Origin: Glo-17 sp964637835
GTDB taxonomy: Bacteria > Krumholzibacteriota > Krumholzibacteriia > LZORAL124-64-63
Direction: 5' to 3'
Assembly: GCA_964637835.1 (NCBI GenBank)
Contig: CAZWYF010000003.1
Coordinates: 1-64,000, forward strand
DNA: 64,000 nt
How positions within the stretch are numbered: position 1 is the first letter of the stretch; the number at the start of each line of letters is the position of its first letter. This document shows, one piece after another, positions 7,282 through 21,206 of this stretch. The translations under genes and the position numbers were made by a program. Under the pieces are notes generated by a model. The model was not told the origin of the DNA. It made no database searches and was given only the letters and a program-made list of their open reading frames with translations.

Positions 7282-10050
7282 GTGAGCGACATCAGGCAGC
7301 TGGCGCAGTATGCGCCGCAGGGCATCGAGCAGAAGTGGTACCAGCGCTGGGAAGAGGCCGGTGTGTTCGCCCCCGAGACGGGGGGGAGCGAGGAGCCGCC
7401 GTTCGTCATCACCCTGCCGCCGCCCAACGTCACCGGCATCCTGCACATGGGCCACTGCCTGGGCAACTCCATCCAGGATACCCTGATCCGCTACCACCGC
7501 ATGCTCGGTCGGCCGGCGCTCTGGGTTCCCGGGACCGACCATGCCAGCATCGCCACCGAGCAGGTGGTCACGCGTCAGATGCGCGAGGAAGGGCTCGACA
7601 AGCGGGCCGCCGGCCGCGAGGCCTTCCTCGAGCGCGCCTGGGCCTGGAAGGAGCAGACCCATGGCCGCATCACCGCCCAGCTGCGGCGCCTGGGCTGCTC
7701 GCTGGACTGGCCGCGCGAGGCCTTCACCATGGACGAGGCCCGCAATCGCGCCGTGACCGAGGCGTTCGTGCGGCTGCACGAGAAGGGCGCCATCTTCCGC
7801 GACCTCTACCTGGTCAACTGGTGCCCGCACTGCCTGACCGCCATCAGCGACGACGAGGTGGAGTACCGGGAGCTGCAGGGCTCCATGTGGCACATCCGCT
7901 ATCCGCTGACCGATGGCAGCGGGCATGTCACCGTGGCCACCACGCGCCCGGAGACCATGTTCGGCGACACCGCCGTGGCCGTCCATCCCGACGATCCGGA
8001 GCGCAAGCATCTCATCGGCCAGATGGTGCGCCTGCCCCTCGCCGGCCGCGAGATCCCCATCGTGGGCGACCATCACGCCGACCCGGAGAAGGGCACGGGC
8101 TTCGTGAAGATCACCCCGGCCCACGACCCCAACGACTTCCTGGTGGGCAAGCGCCACGACCTGCCCCAGCTCGTCTGCATGGATCCGCACGGCGTGATGA
8201 ACGAGCAGGCTGGCGACCTCGCCGGACTCGACCGCACCGAGGCGCGCCGGCAGACCGTGGCCGCGCTCGAACGCGAGGGTCACCTGGGCGAGGTCAAGAA
8301 GCACGTCCACCAGGTGGGGCATCACGACCGCTGCGGTACCATCATCGAACCTTACCTCAGCAAGCAGTGGTTCCTGCGCATGGACGACCTCGCCCGGCCC
8401 GCCGTCGAGGCCGTGGAGAACGGCGAGGTCGTCCTCTTCCCCGAGCGCTGGGTGGGCGTCTATCACAACTGGATGCGCAACATCCGCGACTGGTGCATCA
8501 GCCGGCAGCTCTGGTGGGGCCACCGCATCCCCGTGTGGTACTGCCAGGATTGCCAGGCCGACGTGGTGGCGCGCGAGGAGCCCACCGCCTGTCCGCGATG
8601 CGGCTCGGCCCGCCTGGAGCAGGACCCCGACGTGCTCGACACCTGGTTCAGCAGCTGGCTGTGGACCTTCTCGCCGCTGGGCTGGCCGGATCGGACCGCG
8701 GACCTCGAGCGCTTCCATCCCACGAGCGTGCTGGTGACCGCCGCGGACATCATCTTCTTCTGGGTCGCGCGCATGATCATGGCCAGCTACGAGTTCCTGG
8801 ACGAGCGGCCCTTCGGCGAGGTGCTCTTCCACGGCATCGTCCGTGACGAGCAGGGCCGCAAGATGAGCAAGTCGCTGGGCAACAGTCCCGATCCCATCGA
8901 CCTCATCGACAGCTACGGGGCCGACGCCCTGCGCTGCTCGCTGGTGATGCTCACGCCCACGGGCCAGGACATCTTCTTCAGCGAGTCGTCGCTGGAGGTG
9001 GGCCGCAACTTCTGCAACAAGATCTTCCAGGCCACCAGGCTGGTCCTGGGCGCCTGGGACGAGGCCGGCCTCGCGGCGCCCGCGCCGGCGGCGGCGCCCG
9101 CCGTCGGGCGGCTGGACCTCGCCGCGGATCGCCAGTGGGAGACGGCGCCGGCCGCCGCCTTCGCCTCGCTCTGGCGTGACACGTTCGGGGCGGAGCTGCC
9201 CGGGATGCTGGAGGATGACGACCTCCGGCTCGAGGACCGCTGGCTGCTCGGTCGGCTGGCCGCCACGGCCGCCGACGTGAACGAGCACTACCACCGCCGC
9301 CGCCTCAACGATGCCGCCTACGGCGCGTTCAACTTCTTCCGTCACGAGTTCTGCGACTGGTACCTCGAGGCCATCAAGCCGCGCCTGCGCGCCCGCAGCG
9401 AGCATGACGCCGCGCTGCTGGTGGCCATCCTCGGCCTGGCGCACAGCTACAAGCTCCTGCATCCGGTGATGCCGTTCATCACCGAGGAGCTGTGGGAGAA
9501 CCTGCCGCCGGCGACAGGCTTCGTGACCACCTCGTCGTACCCCACGGCCACCGGCGGCCCGGTGTTCGTCGCCGAGCAGGCCGCCTTCGCCGAGGTCATG
9601 GAACTGACGGGCATGTTGCGGAACCTGCGCAGCGAGCTGGGTGTGCAGCCAGGCAAGCGCGGCCGGGCCGTCCTGCGGACCGCGGACGCGGCACGCGCCG
9701 CGGCGGTCGGCGCCCTGGCTGACGGCGTCGCGCTGCTGGCGAAGCTGGAGGAGGTGGCCGTGGTGGTGGGCGGGGCGGACCCGCAGCCTGCCGGCGCGGG
9801 CGTGGTGGGCGACGTGGAGGTCTTCCTGCCCATGGCCGGGCTGGTGGACCTCGGTCGCGAACGCGAACGCATCGAGAAGGAACTGGGCAAGGTCGAGGGG
9901 TGGTTGAAGGGCTGTCGCGCCAAGCTGGCCAACGAGAAGTTCGTCCAGGGCGCGCCCGCCGAGGTGGTGCAGAAGCAGAGGGAACTGCTGGCGGAGAACG
10001 AGGCCAGGGCCGAGAAGCTGCGCGAGCGGCTGGCCGGCCTGGAGGCCTGA
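7282..10050 (+). CDS. valS: Valine--tRNA ligase
   Basis: Class I aminoacyl-tRNA synthetase that charges tRNA-Val, 922 residues (E. coli 951). The signature PPPNVTGILHMGH (HIGH box) is near residue 50 and KMSKS near residue 530. Between them lies the CP1 editing domain with TTRPETMFGDTAVAVHP. A CQDCQ...CPRCG zinc-type insert sits near residues 424-450. The C-terminus is a coiled coil of about 65 residues, as expected for ValRS. The start is GTG at 7282, behind GAGGAG. It opens a five-gene plus-strand operon; the next start is 21 nt downstream. Confidence 0.98.
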   Translation: MSDIRQLAQYAPQGIEQKWYQRWEEAGVFAPETGGSEEPPFVITLPPPNVTGILHMGHCLGNSIQDTLIRYHRMLGRPALWVPGTDHASIATEQVVTRQMREEGLDKRAAGREAFLERAWAWKEQTHGRITAQLRRLGCSLDWPREAFTMDEARNRAVTEAFVRLHEKGAIFRDLYLVNWCPHCLTAISDDEVEYRELQGSMWHIRYPLTDGSGHVTVATTRPETMFGDTAVAVHPDDPERKHLIGQMVRLPLAGREIPIVGDHHADPEKGTGFVKITPAHDPNDFLVGKRHDLPQLVCMDPHGVMNEQAGDLAGLDRTEARRQTVAALEREGHLGEVKKHVHQVGHHDRCGTIIEPYLSKQWFLRMDDLARPAVEAVENGEVVLFPERWVGVYHNWMRNIRDWCISRQLWWGHRIPVWYCQDCQADVVAREEPTACPRCGSARLEQDPDVLDTWFSSWLWTFSPLGWPDRTADLERFHPTSVLVTAADIIFFWVARMIMASYEFLDERPFGEVLFHGIVRDEQGRKMSKSLGNSPDPIDLIDSYGADALRCSLVMLTPTGQDIFFSESSLEVGRNFCNKIFQATRLVLGAWDEAGLAAPAPAAAPAVGRLDLAADRQWETAPAAAFASLWRDTFGAELPGMLEDDDLRLEDRWLLGRLAATAADVNEHYHRRRLNDAAYGAFNFFRHEFCDWYLEAIKPRLRARSEHDAALLVAILGLAHSYKLLHPVMPFITEELWENLPPATGFVTTSSYPTATGGPVFVAEQAAFAEVMELTGMLRNLRSELGVQPGKRGRAVLRTADAARAAAVGALADGVALLAKLEEVAVVVGGADPQPAGAGVVGDVEVFLPMAGLVDLGRERERIEKELGKVEGWLKGCRAKLANEKFVQGAPAEVVQKQRELLAENEARAEKLRERLAGLEA

Positions 10051-10071
10051 CCCCGCCACGGGAGGCAAACC

Positions 10072-10977
10072 ATGGCCGAGGACTTTCCCACCCGGACCCC
10101 GGGTGAGATCCTGCGCGGTGCCCGCGAGAGGCGAGAGGCCGATCTGGCCGCTGCCCACGAGGGCACCAAGATCCCCATCCGCATGCTCGAGGCGCTCGAG
10201 CGCGACGAGTACCACAAGCTCTCCGGGCCGCTCTACGTCAAGAGCTTCCTGCGGAACTACGCGGGCTGGCTCGGCCTCGACGCCGAGGAGGTGCTCCGCG
10301 TCTACGAGGTGGCCACCGGCCGGCCGGAGACCACGCCTGGCGGCGAGGAGATGGTCTGGACCGAGGACACGGTCGCCGTCACCCGGGTGGGCGGCGGCTG
10401 GCAGCGGCCGGCGCTGTGGATCGGCGGCGCCGTGGCCCTGGTGGTGGTCCTGGTCATCGTCGCGGGGTTGCTGCGCGGAGGCGACGACGGGGCGGCTGCC
10501 GATGCGGTCCCGGCCGCACTGCCGGTGGCTGGCGCGGCCGCCGACTCCGTGCCCGGCGCGCCCGCGGACACGGCCGCTGGCACCCCGGCGCCCGGGAGCG
10601 CGGCGCTGCCGCCTGCGCCCCGCGGCGATCCGGGCCTGCGCTTCGAGGGGGGCGCCACCTTCCCCCTGGTCCTGCGCCTGGTGGTGCCCGAGCCGGTGAA
10701 CTGCACCGTCCGGCGGGATGGCCAGGCCGCGGCGGTGCCGGTGATCTGGCCGGACGACCCCACCCCGCCGCCGGCCTACAACGTGCGCCATGGCGTGGCC
10801 CACGCCGTGCGGGGCGGCTATGCCGTCTACTGGGGCGCGGCGGACAACTTCACGCTCACCCTGGACCGGCTCGAGGGCGCCGAGGTGACCCTCAACGGCA
10901 CGCCGCAGCCGGTGAACCGCTGGCGGCCGGGCGAGCCCGTGGTGCTCGATGGCTTCGCGCCCGGGGGCGGGGGCTAG
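10072..10977 (+). CDS. RodZ-like helix-turn-helix membrane protein
   Basis: A 301-residue protein with a cytoplasmic HTH_25 domain at about 8-80 (GEILRGARERR, then KIPIRMLEALE and YVKSFLRNYA), one membrane helix at about 113-134, an Ala/Pro linker, and a C-terminal periplasmic beta domain of the DUF4115 type. This architecture is that of RodZ, which links MreB to the elongation machinery and sets cell shape. Lineage-specific RodZ proteins vary strongly outside the HTH. It sits between valS and uvrB with 1 nt to the latter. Role in shape control is inferred from domain order; no mre genes are in the window. Confidence 0.82.
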   Translation: MAEDFPTRTPGEILRGARERREADLAAAHEGTKIPIRMLEALERDEYHKLSGPLYVKSFLRNYAGWLGLDAEEVLRVYEVATGRPETTPGGEEMVWTEDTVAVTRVGGGWQRPALWIGGAVALVVVLVIVAGLLRGGDDGAAADAVPAALPVAGAAADSVPGAPADTAAGTPAPGSAALPPAPRGDPGLRFEGGATFPLVLRLVVPEPVNCTVRRDGQAAAVPVIWPDDPTPPPAYNVRHGVAHAVRGGYAVYWGAADNFTLTLDRLEGAEVTLNGTPQPVNRWRPGEPVVLDGFAPGGGG

Positions 10978-10978
10978 C

Positions 10979-13033
10979 GTGAGCCTCTTCCAGCTCCATG
11001 CGCCGTTCGCGCCCACGGGCGACCAGCCCGAGGCCATCCGTCAGCTCAACGCGGAGATCCGACGCGGCACGCCCTGCCAGACCCTGCTGGGGGTGACCGG
11101 GTCGGGCAAGACCTTCACCATGGCCAACGTCATCGCCGAGCTCGAGCGGCCCGCCCTGGTCTTCAGCCACAACAAGACCCTCGCGGCGCAGCTCTACGGC
11201 GAGCTGAAGGGGTTCTTCCCGCAGAACGCGGTGGAGTACTTCATCAGCTACTACGACTACTACCAGCCCGAGGCCTTCATCCCCCAGACCGGGACCTACA
11301 TCGAGAAGGACACCTCCATCAACGACGAGATCGAGCGCCTGCGGCTACGGGCCACCAGCTCCCTGCTCGCCCGCCGCGACGTGGTGGTGGTCTGCTCGGT
11401 CTCGGCCATCTACGGCCTGGGCAATCCGCGGACCTTCCGCGAGGGCATCATCGAGGTCCGCACCGGGGAGCGGCGCGAGCGCGACGATCTGCTGGTCCAG
11501 CTCGTGGACGCCGCCTATCAGCGCAACGACGTCGCACCGGATTACGGCACCTTCCGCGTCCGGGGCGACGTGGTGGAGATCCGCGCCGCTCACGAGGAGC
11601 GCACGCTGCGCGTGGAGTTCTTCGACGACGAGATCGACCGCCTCGCCTGGATCGATCATCTCTCCGGACGCACCCTGGAAGAGGTCAGGACGGCGGCCAT
11701 CTTCCCGGCCAGCCAGTTCATCACCGACCGCTCGCGGTCCCAGGGCATCGTCGACGCCATCGGCCGCGATCTCGAGGAGCGCCTGTCCGAGTTCGACGCC
11801 GCCGGCAAGCAGCTCGAGGCCCAGCGCCTGGCCAGCCGTACCCGCTACGACATGGAGATGATCCTGCAGATCGGCCACTGCCCGGGCGTGGAGAACTACT
11901 CCCGCTACTTCGACGACCGCCGCCCCGGCGAGCGCCCGGCCTGCCTGCTGGACTACTTCCCCGAGGACTTCCTGCTGATCATCGACGAGTCCCACGCCAC
12001 CATCCCGCAGATCGGCGCCATGTACAACGGCGACCGCTCCCGGAAGAAGCAGCTGGTGGAGCACGGCTTCCGCCTGCCCAGCGCCCTGGACAACCGGCCC
12101 CTGCTGTTCGAGGAGTTCGAGCGCCTCATGCCCGCGACCATCTTCGTGTCGGCCACGCCGGGCGACTGGGAGCTGGCGAAGTCCGGTGGCGTGTTCGTCG
12201 AGCAGGTGATCCGTCCCACCGGCCTGGTGGATCCGCCCATCACGGTCCTGCCCGTGGACACGCAGGTCGATGACCTCATGGCCCGCTGCCACGAGGTGGC
12301 CCGCCGCGGCGAGCGCGCCCTGGTCACCACCTTGACCAAGAAGATGGCCGAGGATCTCACCGAGTACCTCGGCCAGGCCGGCCTGCGCGTCTCGTACCTG
12401 CACAGCGACATCTCCGCCCTGGATCGCATCGAGATCCTGCGCAACCTGCGCCTCGGCGAGAGCGACGTCCTGGTGGGAGTCAACCTCCTGCGCGAGGGCC
12501 TGGACCTGCCGGAGGTCTCCCTGGTGGCCATCCTGGACGCCGACCGCGAGGGTTTCCTGCGCAGCGAGCGCTCGCTCATCCAGACCGCCGGCCGCGCCGC
12601 GCGCAACGTCCACGGCGAGGTGATCATGTACGCCGACCGCCTCACCGACTCCATGCGCCGCGCCATCAGCGAGACCGAACGCCGCCGCGAGAAGCAGCTC
12701 GCCTACAACCAGGAACACGGCATCACGCCGCGCACCATCCTCAAGAGCCGCGAGGAGATCCTCCAGCAGACGCTGGCGGCGGGCGATCGCAGCCTGGCGC
12801 CGCCCGAACCGGAGAAGCCGTGGGAGCTGGTCCTCCGGGACGACCTCTCCCCGCGCGAGATGATCGAGCACCTCGCGGCCGAGATGCAGCGGGCGGCGGC
12901 GGACCTGAAGTTCGAGCGCGCGGCCCAGATCCGCGACCGCATCGAGGACCTCAAGGCCCAGTGGGGCGTGGGCGTGACCGGCGGGACGGCGAGCCGCGCG
13001 GGCGGCGGCGGCCCGGAGGAGGACCGACCATGA
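10979..13033 (+). CDS. uvrB: UvrABC system protein B
   Basis: Damage-verification helicase subunit of nucleotide excision repair, 684 residues (E. coli 673). Seen in order: Walker A GVTGSGKTFTMAN, the beta-hairpin region YYDYYQPEAFIPQTGTYIEKD, helicase motif IIDESHATIPQ, motif VNLLREGLDLPEVSLVAILDADREGFLRS, and a C-terminal UVR motif that contacts UvrC (near residues 630-665). I chose GTG at 10979 because it immediately follows the RodZ-like stop and places the conserved FAPTGDQPEAI at the usual distance. An upstream in-frame ATG would overlap the previous gene by 29 nt. The stop overlaps the nadC ATG by 3 nt. Confidence 0.97.
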   Translation: MSLFQLHAPFAPTGDQPEAIRQLNAEIRRGTPCQTLLGVTGSGKTFTMANVIAELERPALVFSHNKTLAAQLYGELKGFFPQNAVEYFISYYDYYQPEAFIPQTGTYIEKDTSINDEIERLRLRATSSLLARRDVVVVCSVSAIYGLGNPRTFREGIIEVRTGERRERDDLLVQLVDAAYQRNDVAPDYGTFRVRGDVVEIRAAHEERTLRVEFFDDEIDRLAWIDHLSGRTLEEVRTAAIFPASQFITDRSRSQGIVDAIGRDLEERLSEFDAAGKQLEAQRLASRTRYDMEMILQIGHCPGVENYSRYFDDRRPGERPACLLDYFPEDFLLIIDESHATIPQIGAMYNGDRSRKKQLVEHGFRLPSALDNRPLLFEEFERLMPATIFVSATPGDWELAKSGGVFVEQVIRPTGLVDPPITVLPVDTQVDDLMARCHEVARRGERALVTTLTKKMAEDLTEYLGQAGLRVSYLHSDISALDRIEILRNLRLGESDVLVGVNLLREGLDLPEVSLVAILDADREGFLRSERSLIQTAGRAARNVHGEVIMYADRLTDSMRRAISETERRREKQLAYNQEHGITPRTILKSREEILQQTLAAGDRSLAPPEPEKPWELVLRDDLSPREMIEHLAAEMQRAAADLKFERAAQIRDRIEDLKAQWGVGVTGGTASRAGGGGPEEDRP

Positions 13034-13911
13034 CCGTCATCATCGATCCCGATCGCCACGGCCTGCCCACTGGCGGCTGGCTCGACACCCTGCTGGACCA
13101 GGCGCTGGCCGAGGACATCGGCCCTGGCGACGCCACGACCCGCATCACCGTGTCGCCCGACCAGCGCGCCACCGCGCGCCTGGTGGCGCGCGAGCCGGGC
13201 GTCGTGGCGGGTCTGCCCCTGCTGCCGCGGCTGCTGGAGCGGCTGGACCCCGCCGTGACCGTGGTCTTCGCCCGTGCCGACGGCGAGGTCGTCACCCCCG
13301 GCGACACCGTCGCCACCCTCGCTGGCCCGGCCGCCGCCCTGCTCACCGGCGAGCGGACCCTCCTGAACTTCCTGCAGCAGCTCTCGGGCATCGCCTCGCT
13401 CACCGCCCGCTACGTGGCGGCCGCCGGTCCGGACTGCCAGGTGCTGGACACCCGCAAGACGGTGCCCGGCTGGCGCGCCCTGGCCAAGTACGCGGTGCGC
13501 TGTGGCGGCGGCCGCAACCACCGCCTGGGCCTGTACGACCGCATCATGCTCAAGGACAACCACTGGACGGCCGGCGGCGCCCGCATCACCGACCTCGTGG
13601 CCCGTGCCCGGCGCGATCATCCGGACCTGGCCGTCGAGGTGGAGGTGGACGATCTCGATCAGCTCGATCGGGTCCTGCCGCTGGCCGTGGAGTGGATCCT
13701 GCTGGACAACTTCACGCCGGCGCTGGCGACCGAGGCCGTGGCCCGGCGCGACGCCGCGGGCGTGGCCACGCTCCTGGAGGCCAGTGGCAACCTGGATCTC
13801 GACACCATCGCCACCTTCGCCGCCGCCGGCGTGGATGCCTGCTCGGTGGGCCGGCTCACGCACTCCGCCCCGGCCCTGGACCTGGGCCTGGATTTCCAGC
13901 CGGAGGTGTGA
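13030..13911 (+). CDS. nadC: Nicotinate-nucleotide pyrophosphorylase (carboxylating)
   Basis: Quinolinate phosphoribosyltransferase, which makes nicotinate mononucleotide from quinolinate and PRPP in de novo NAD synthesis. The 293 residues match family length. Recognisable segments are ALAEDIGPGDATT, LNFLQQLSGIAS, LDTRKTVPGWRALAKYAV, GGGRNHRLGLYDRIMLKDNH and VEVEVDDLDQ. The ATG overlaps the uvrB stop and the stop is 1 nt before the coaX start, so the three genes are translationally coupled. nadA and nadB are not in the window. Confidence 0.97.
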   Translation: MTVIIDPDRHGLPTGGWLDTLLDQALAEDIGPGDATTRITVSPDQRATARLVAREPGVVAGLPLLPRLLERLDPAVTVVFARADGEVVTPGDTVATLAGPAAALLTGERTLLNFLQQLSGIASLTARYVAAAGPDCQVLDTRKTVPGWRALAKYAVRCGGGRNHRLGLYDRIMLKDNHWTAGGARITDLVARARRDHPDLAVEVEVDDLDQLDRVLPLAVEWILLDNFTPALATEAVARRDAAGVATLLEASGNLDLDTIATFAAAGVDACSVGRLTHSAPALDLGLDFQPEV

Positions 13912-13912
13912 G

Positions 13913-14665
13913 GTGATCCTGGTGGACGTGGGCAATACCGACACCGTCGTCGCGCGACTGGCCGGCGGGATCGCTGGCGAGGGACTGCCGGCGGGCGCCC
14001 CGCAGTTCCTGCTCCGTGAGCCGACGCCCGATACCGGATCGGCGCGGGAGGAGCTGGCCGTCCGGATCCTCGCCGCGCGGACGGCCGCGGAGACGGTGGC
14101 GGTCTGCTCGGTGGTGCCGGCGGTGACGGGGACCCTGACGGGTGCCGCTCCCGACGTCGTCGCCGTGGATCACACCTGGGATTTCCCGTTCGGGGTGGCC
14201 GTCGACGAGCCGGCCAGCGTGGGCGCGGACCGCTGGTGCAACGTGGCCGCCGCGACGGCCGCGGGCCACGGTCAGGCGCTCGTCGTGGATGCCGGCACGG
14301 CCACGACCATCGACGTGCTGGCGGACGGCGCCTTCGTGGGCGGTCTCATCGCGCCCGGCATGGCCTTCGCCGCGCGGCAACTGCAGACCCGGGCGGCCCG
14401 CCTCCAGGAGGTCCCGTTCGCTCCCTGCCCGCTCGTGCCCGGACGGGACACGGCGGCGGCGCTGCAGGCTGGCGCCTACCACGTGGGGGTCCACGGGGTG
14501 GTGGGCGTGGTGCAGGCCCTGCTCGCCACCCGTCCCGACGCCCGGGTGGTGCTCACCGGCGGCCTGGGGGGCTACCTCGTCCGCCCCGGCTGGAAACACG
14601 ACCCCGCCTGGACCCTGCGCGGGTTGAGCGTCCTGCTGCGCCGGCGTCGGCCGGATGCCCGCTGA
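13913..14665 (+). CDS. coaX: Type III pantothenate kinase
   Basis: CoaX phosphorylates pantothenate as the first step of CoA synthesis. The 250-residue protein has the ASKHA-fold signatures: DVGNTDTVV at the N-terminus (phosphate-1), SVGADRWCNV in the middle, VDAGTATTIDVL (phosphate-2), and GGLIAPGM. It starts with GTG at 13913, directly behind the nadC stop, with GGAGGTG as ribosome site. It is the last gene of the valS operon and faces the next gene convergently. The panB and panC genes that supply its substrate lie 37 kb away at 50.7-52.5 kb. Gene identity is firm. Confidence 0.94.
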   Translation: MILVDVGNTDTVVARLAGGIAGEGLPAGAPQFLLREPTPDTGSAREELAVRILAARTAAETVAVCSVVPAVTGTLTGAAPDVVAVDHTWDFPFGVAVDEPASVGADRWCNVAAATAAGHGQALVVDAGTATTIDVLADGAFVGGLIAPGMAFAARQLQTRAARLQEVPFAPCPLVPGRDTAAALQAGAYHVGVHGVVGVVQALLATRPDARVVLTGGLGGYLVRPGWKHDPAWTLRGLSVLLRRRRPDAR

Positions 14666-14696
14666 CCCGCCAGGGTCGCCGGCGCAGGGGCGAGTC

Positions 14697-15536
14697 TCAG
14701 GGCGCCTGCACGGCGACGTTGTCCACGTAGAACGTGCCGGCGCCGTCGTTCCAGGAGGCGAAGCTCACGTGGCTCAGGGCCGCGGGTGGCCCGCCGGACA
14801 CCGCGAACGCCTGCAGCGGGGCGCTCGGCGGGGCATCGTCCAGCCGCACCGTGTAGGTGCGGGCCGGCACGTCCACGTCCACCGTCACGGTGTACCACGT
14901 CATCAGGCGCAGGTCGGTGGCCAGGACGGTGACCTGGTCCCAGTTCCGGTCGCCCTCCCGGGCGAAGAGCTCGATGCGGCCCTCGCGGTCGGTGTTGCGG
15001 AAACCCAGGAACACGAAGCGCTCCTTGCCCGTGGAACTCGGTCCGCGCTTGCGGTCGCTGCTGTCGCCCAGGAAGCAGAAGCCCGAGCGGTCGTACTCCG
15101 GGCGGATCTGCTTGATGCAGATGTCGTAGCGGAGGGTGAAGCGGCCGGCCTGCGGCTCGGCGAGGCGCTGGGACAGGTAGGTGTTCTTCTCCGGGTGCCC
15201 CTTGATCATGGCCTTGCGCGTGGCGTTGCCGGCGATCTCGCGGGTGGAGAACTTGAGCAGCTTGCGGGCGGACTTGCTCTGGCGACGGCTCTCGTGCCAG
15301 TCCTGTCCCTCGTCGTCGCGGCGCAGCTGGTCGCCATGGCGGGTGGCCTCGAAGTCCCCGTCGCGCAGGAGGTCGGTGCCGGGGTCGGCGGCGACCGCGG
15401 CCCGGGGCAGCGGCAGGACGAGCAGGGCGAGCAGGATGGTCGGGCCGAGCAGGACCACCGAACGGGTCGGTCGGCGGACGGTGGCGGGCACGGCCACCGG
15501 ATCACGGGGGCGGCGGCCACGAAGGCAGACGGTCAT
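14697..15536 (-). CDS. Secreted protein of unknown function (LamG/CBM-like)
   Basis: A 279-residue exported protein. A basic stretch and a hydrophobic segment at about 27-49 form a signal peptide or anchor. The mature part begins with a DLLRDGDFEA motif, common in CBM-type domains, and later has alternating strands ending in WNDGAGTFYVDNVAVQ, a typical jelly-roll/concanavalin-A-like closing strand. ATG at 15536 has GGAGGAC about 6 nt upstream. A Lys/Arg-rich segment (residues about 73-105) interrupts the sandwich. Carbohydrate or surface binding is plausible from the fold but no ligand can be named. It stands alone, convergent to coaX and codirectional with the kinase pair upstream. Confidence 0.6.
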   Translation of the reverse strand: MTVCLRGRRPRDPVAVPATVRRPTRSVVLLGPTILLALLVLPLPRAAVAADPGTDLLRDGDFEATRHGDQLRRDDEGQDWHESRRQSKSARKLLKFSTREIAGNATRKAMIKGHPEKNTYLSQRLAEPQAGRFTLRYDICIKQIRPEYDRSGFCFLGDSSDRKRGPSSTGKERFVFLGFRNTDREGRIELFAREGDRNWDQVTVLATDLRLMTWYTVTVDVDVPARTYTVRLDDAPPSAPLQAFAVSGGPPAALSHVSFASWNDGAGTFYVDNVAVQAP

Positions 15537-15624
15537 GACGTCCTCCGGATCGAGAAGGGGGTCCGGACGTCGGTGAGGCGCCCGGCAGGCCCACGAGCAT
15601 ACCGCGCCGTCGCTGCGGCCACAA

Positions 15625-15660
15625 CGATCAAGGCGCTGCGGTCAAGGCGTTGCGATCGCG
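15625..15660. repeat. 14-bp direct repeat in spacer
   Basis: CGATCAAGGCGCTG, CGGTCAAGGCGTTG and a partial CGATCGCG follow head to tail between the secreted protein gene and the histidine kinase stop. Two full copies only; function unknown. Confidence 0.5.
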
Positions 15661-15675
15661 GCGGCACTGCTCTGC

Positions 15676-20410
<4,735 letters not shown>

Positions 20411-20445
20411 GCGTGCCTCCCTTGGGAGCTGAAATCTTGAGCCCA

Positions 20446-20473
20446 ATGATAAGGTTGACCTGGCCTCCGGCAA
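20446..20473 (-). promoter_or_regulatory. Promoter candidate for the CheB-CheR gene
   Basis: On the minus strand TTGCCG and TATCAT are separated by 16 nt, matching sigma-70 consensus 4/6 and 5/6. The leader would be about 30 nt. It sits in a locally AT-rich stretch. Confidence 0.5.
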
Positions 20474-20500
20474 CGGGTCGTCTGCGCATCATGCAACATC

Positions 20501-20513
20501 GCGAACGGTTCGC
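20501..20513. promoter_or_regulatory. Short dyad upstream of the HAD gene
   Basis: GCGAAC-G-GTTCGC is a perfect 6+6 inverted repeat with a 1-nt centre, 22 nt before the HAD start codon and between two divergent genes. Size fits an operator half-site pair; no regulator is nearby. Confidence 0.3.
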
Positions 20514-20534
20514 GCTACCCCGGATGAACGCGCG

Positions 20535-21149
20535 GTGAGCGCGGCGCCGCCGCCGGTCCTGCTGGATCTCGGCAACGTGCTGGTGCGTGTGCACTTCGAG
20601 CGCTTCCTGGATCGCATGCAGGCGCTCTCCGGCCAGCCCGCCGCGACCATCGCCACCCGCTGGGTGCACGGCCCGCGGAAGGTGCTCTACGAGAGCGGCC
20701 GGATCCCGAGCCGTCGCTTCTTCGCCACCATGGCCCGCGACCTGGACCTGCCGCCCGGGCGCCGCCACCAGCTGGTCGCCGCCTGGGCCGACATCTTCAC
20801 GCCCATGCCAGGCGCCGCTGCGGCCGTGGCCGATCTCGCCGCGCGTGGACCCGTCTGGCTGCTCAGCGACACCAACGCCATCCATCATTGCTGGTGCCGC
20901 CGCCACTGGCCATGGCTCGGGCTCTGCTCGCGTCAGGTGGTCTCCTGGCGGCGCGGGTGCCTGAAGGCCGCTCCGGGGGCCTTCGCCGAGCTGGTCGCGG
21001 GCATGGCCCACCCGCCCGGGGCCGTGGTCTTCCTGGACGACCTCCCCGCCAACGTGGACGCCGCCCGCGCGGCCGGCCTGGATGCCCGCCTGTTCACTGG
21101 CTGGCCCGCAGCGCGGCGCGCGCTCGGCCTGGCGCCGGCGTCGCGCTAG
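20535..21149 (+). CDS. YihX-like HAD-superfamily hydrolase
   Basis: A 204-residue HAD phosphatase. Motif I is LLDLGNVLV, the form found in E. coli YihX (alpha-glucose-1-phosphatase), where the usual second Asp is replaced by Gly. Motif II is LLSDTN, the motif III Lys is in CLKAAPG, and motif IV is FLDDLPANV. A cap helix region lies between residues about 18 and 85. The start is GTG at 20535. It is monocistronic, divergent from the CheB-CheR gene and convergent with the SDR gene. Sugar-phosphate activity is suggested by the motif I variant but the substrate cannot be read from sequence. Confidence 0.85.
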   Translation: MSAAPPPVLLDLGNVLVRVHFERFLDRMQALSGQPAATIATRWVHGPRKVLYESGRIPSRRFFATMARDLDLPPGRRHQLVAAWADIFTPMPGAAAAVADLAARGPVWLLSDTNAIHHCWCRRHWPWLGLCSRQVVSWRRGCLKAAPGAFAELVAGMAHPPGAVVFLDDLPANVDAARAAGLDARLFTGWPAARRALGLAPASR

Positions 21150-21206
21150 CGGGTCCGGTGCGTCATGCCCGGGAAGGCCCCGGCCGCGGGGACCCGCGTC
21201 GCGCCG

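Noticed and set aside
6685..11037. A 1450-codon open frame antisense to valS, the RodZ-like gene and part of uvrB
   Set aside because: Composition is typical of an antisense shadow and three well-supported genes occupy the other strand.
20535..21149. HAD protein inactivated by loss of the second motif I aspartate
   Set aside because: The DLGNV form is normal in the YihX-like group, and the nucleophile Asp, Lys and the DD of motif IV are present.
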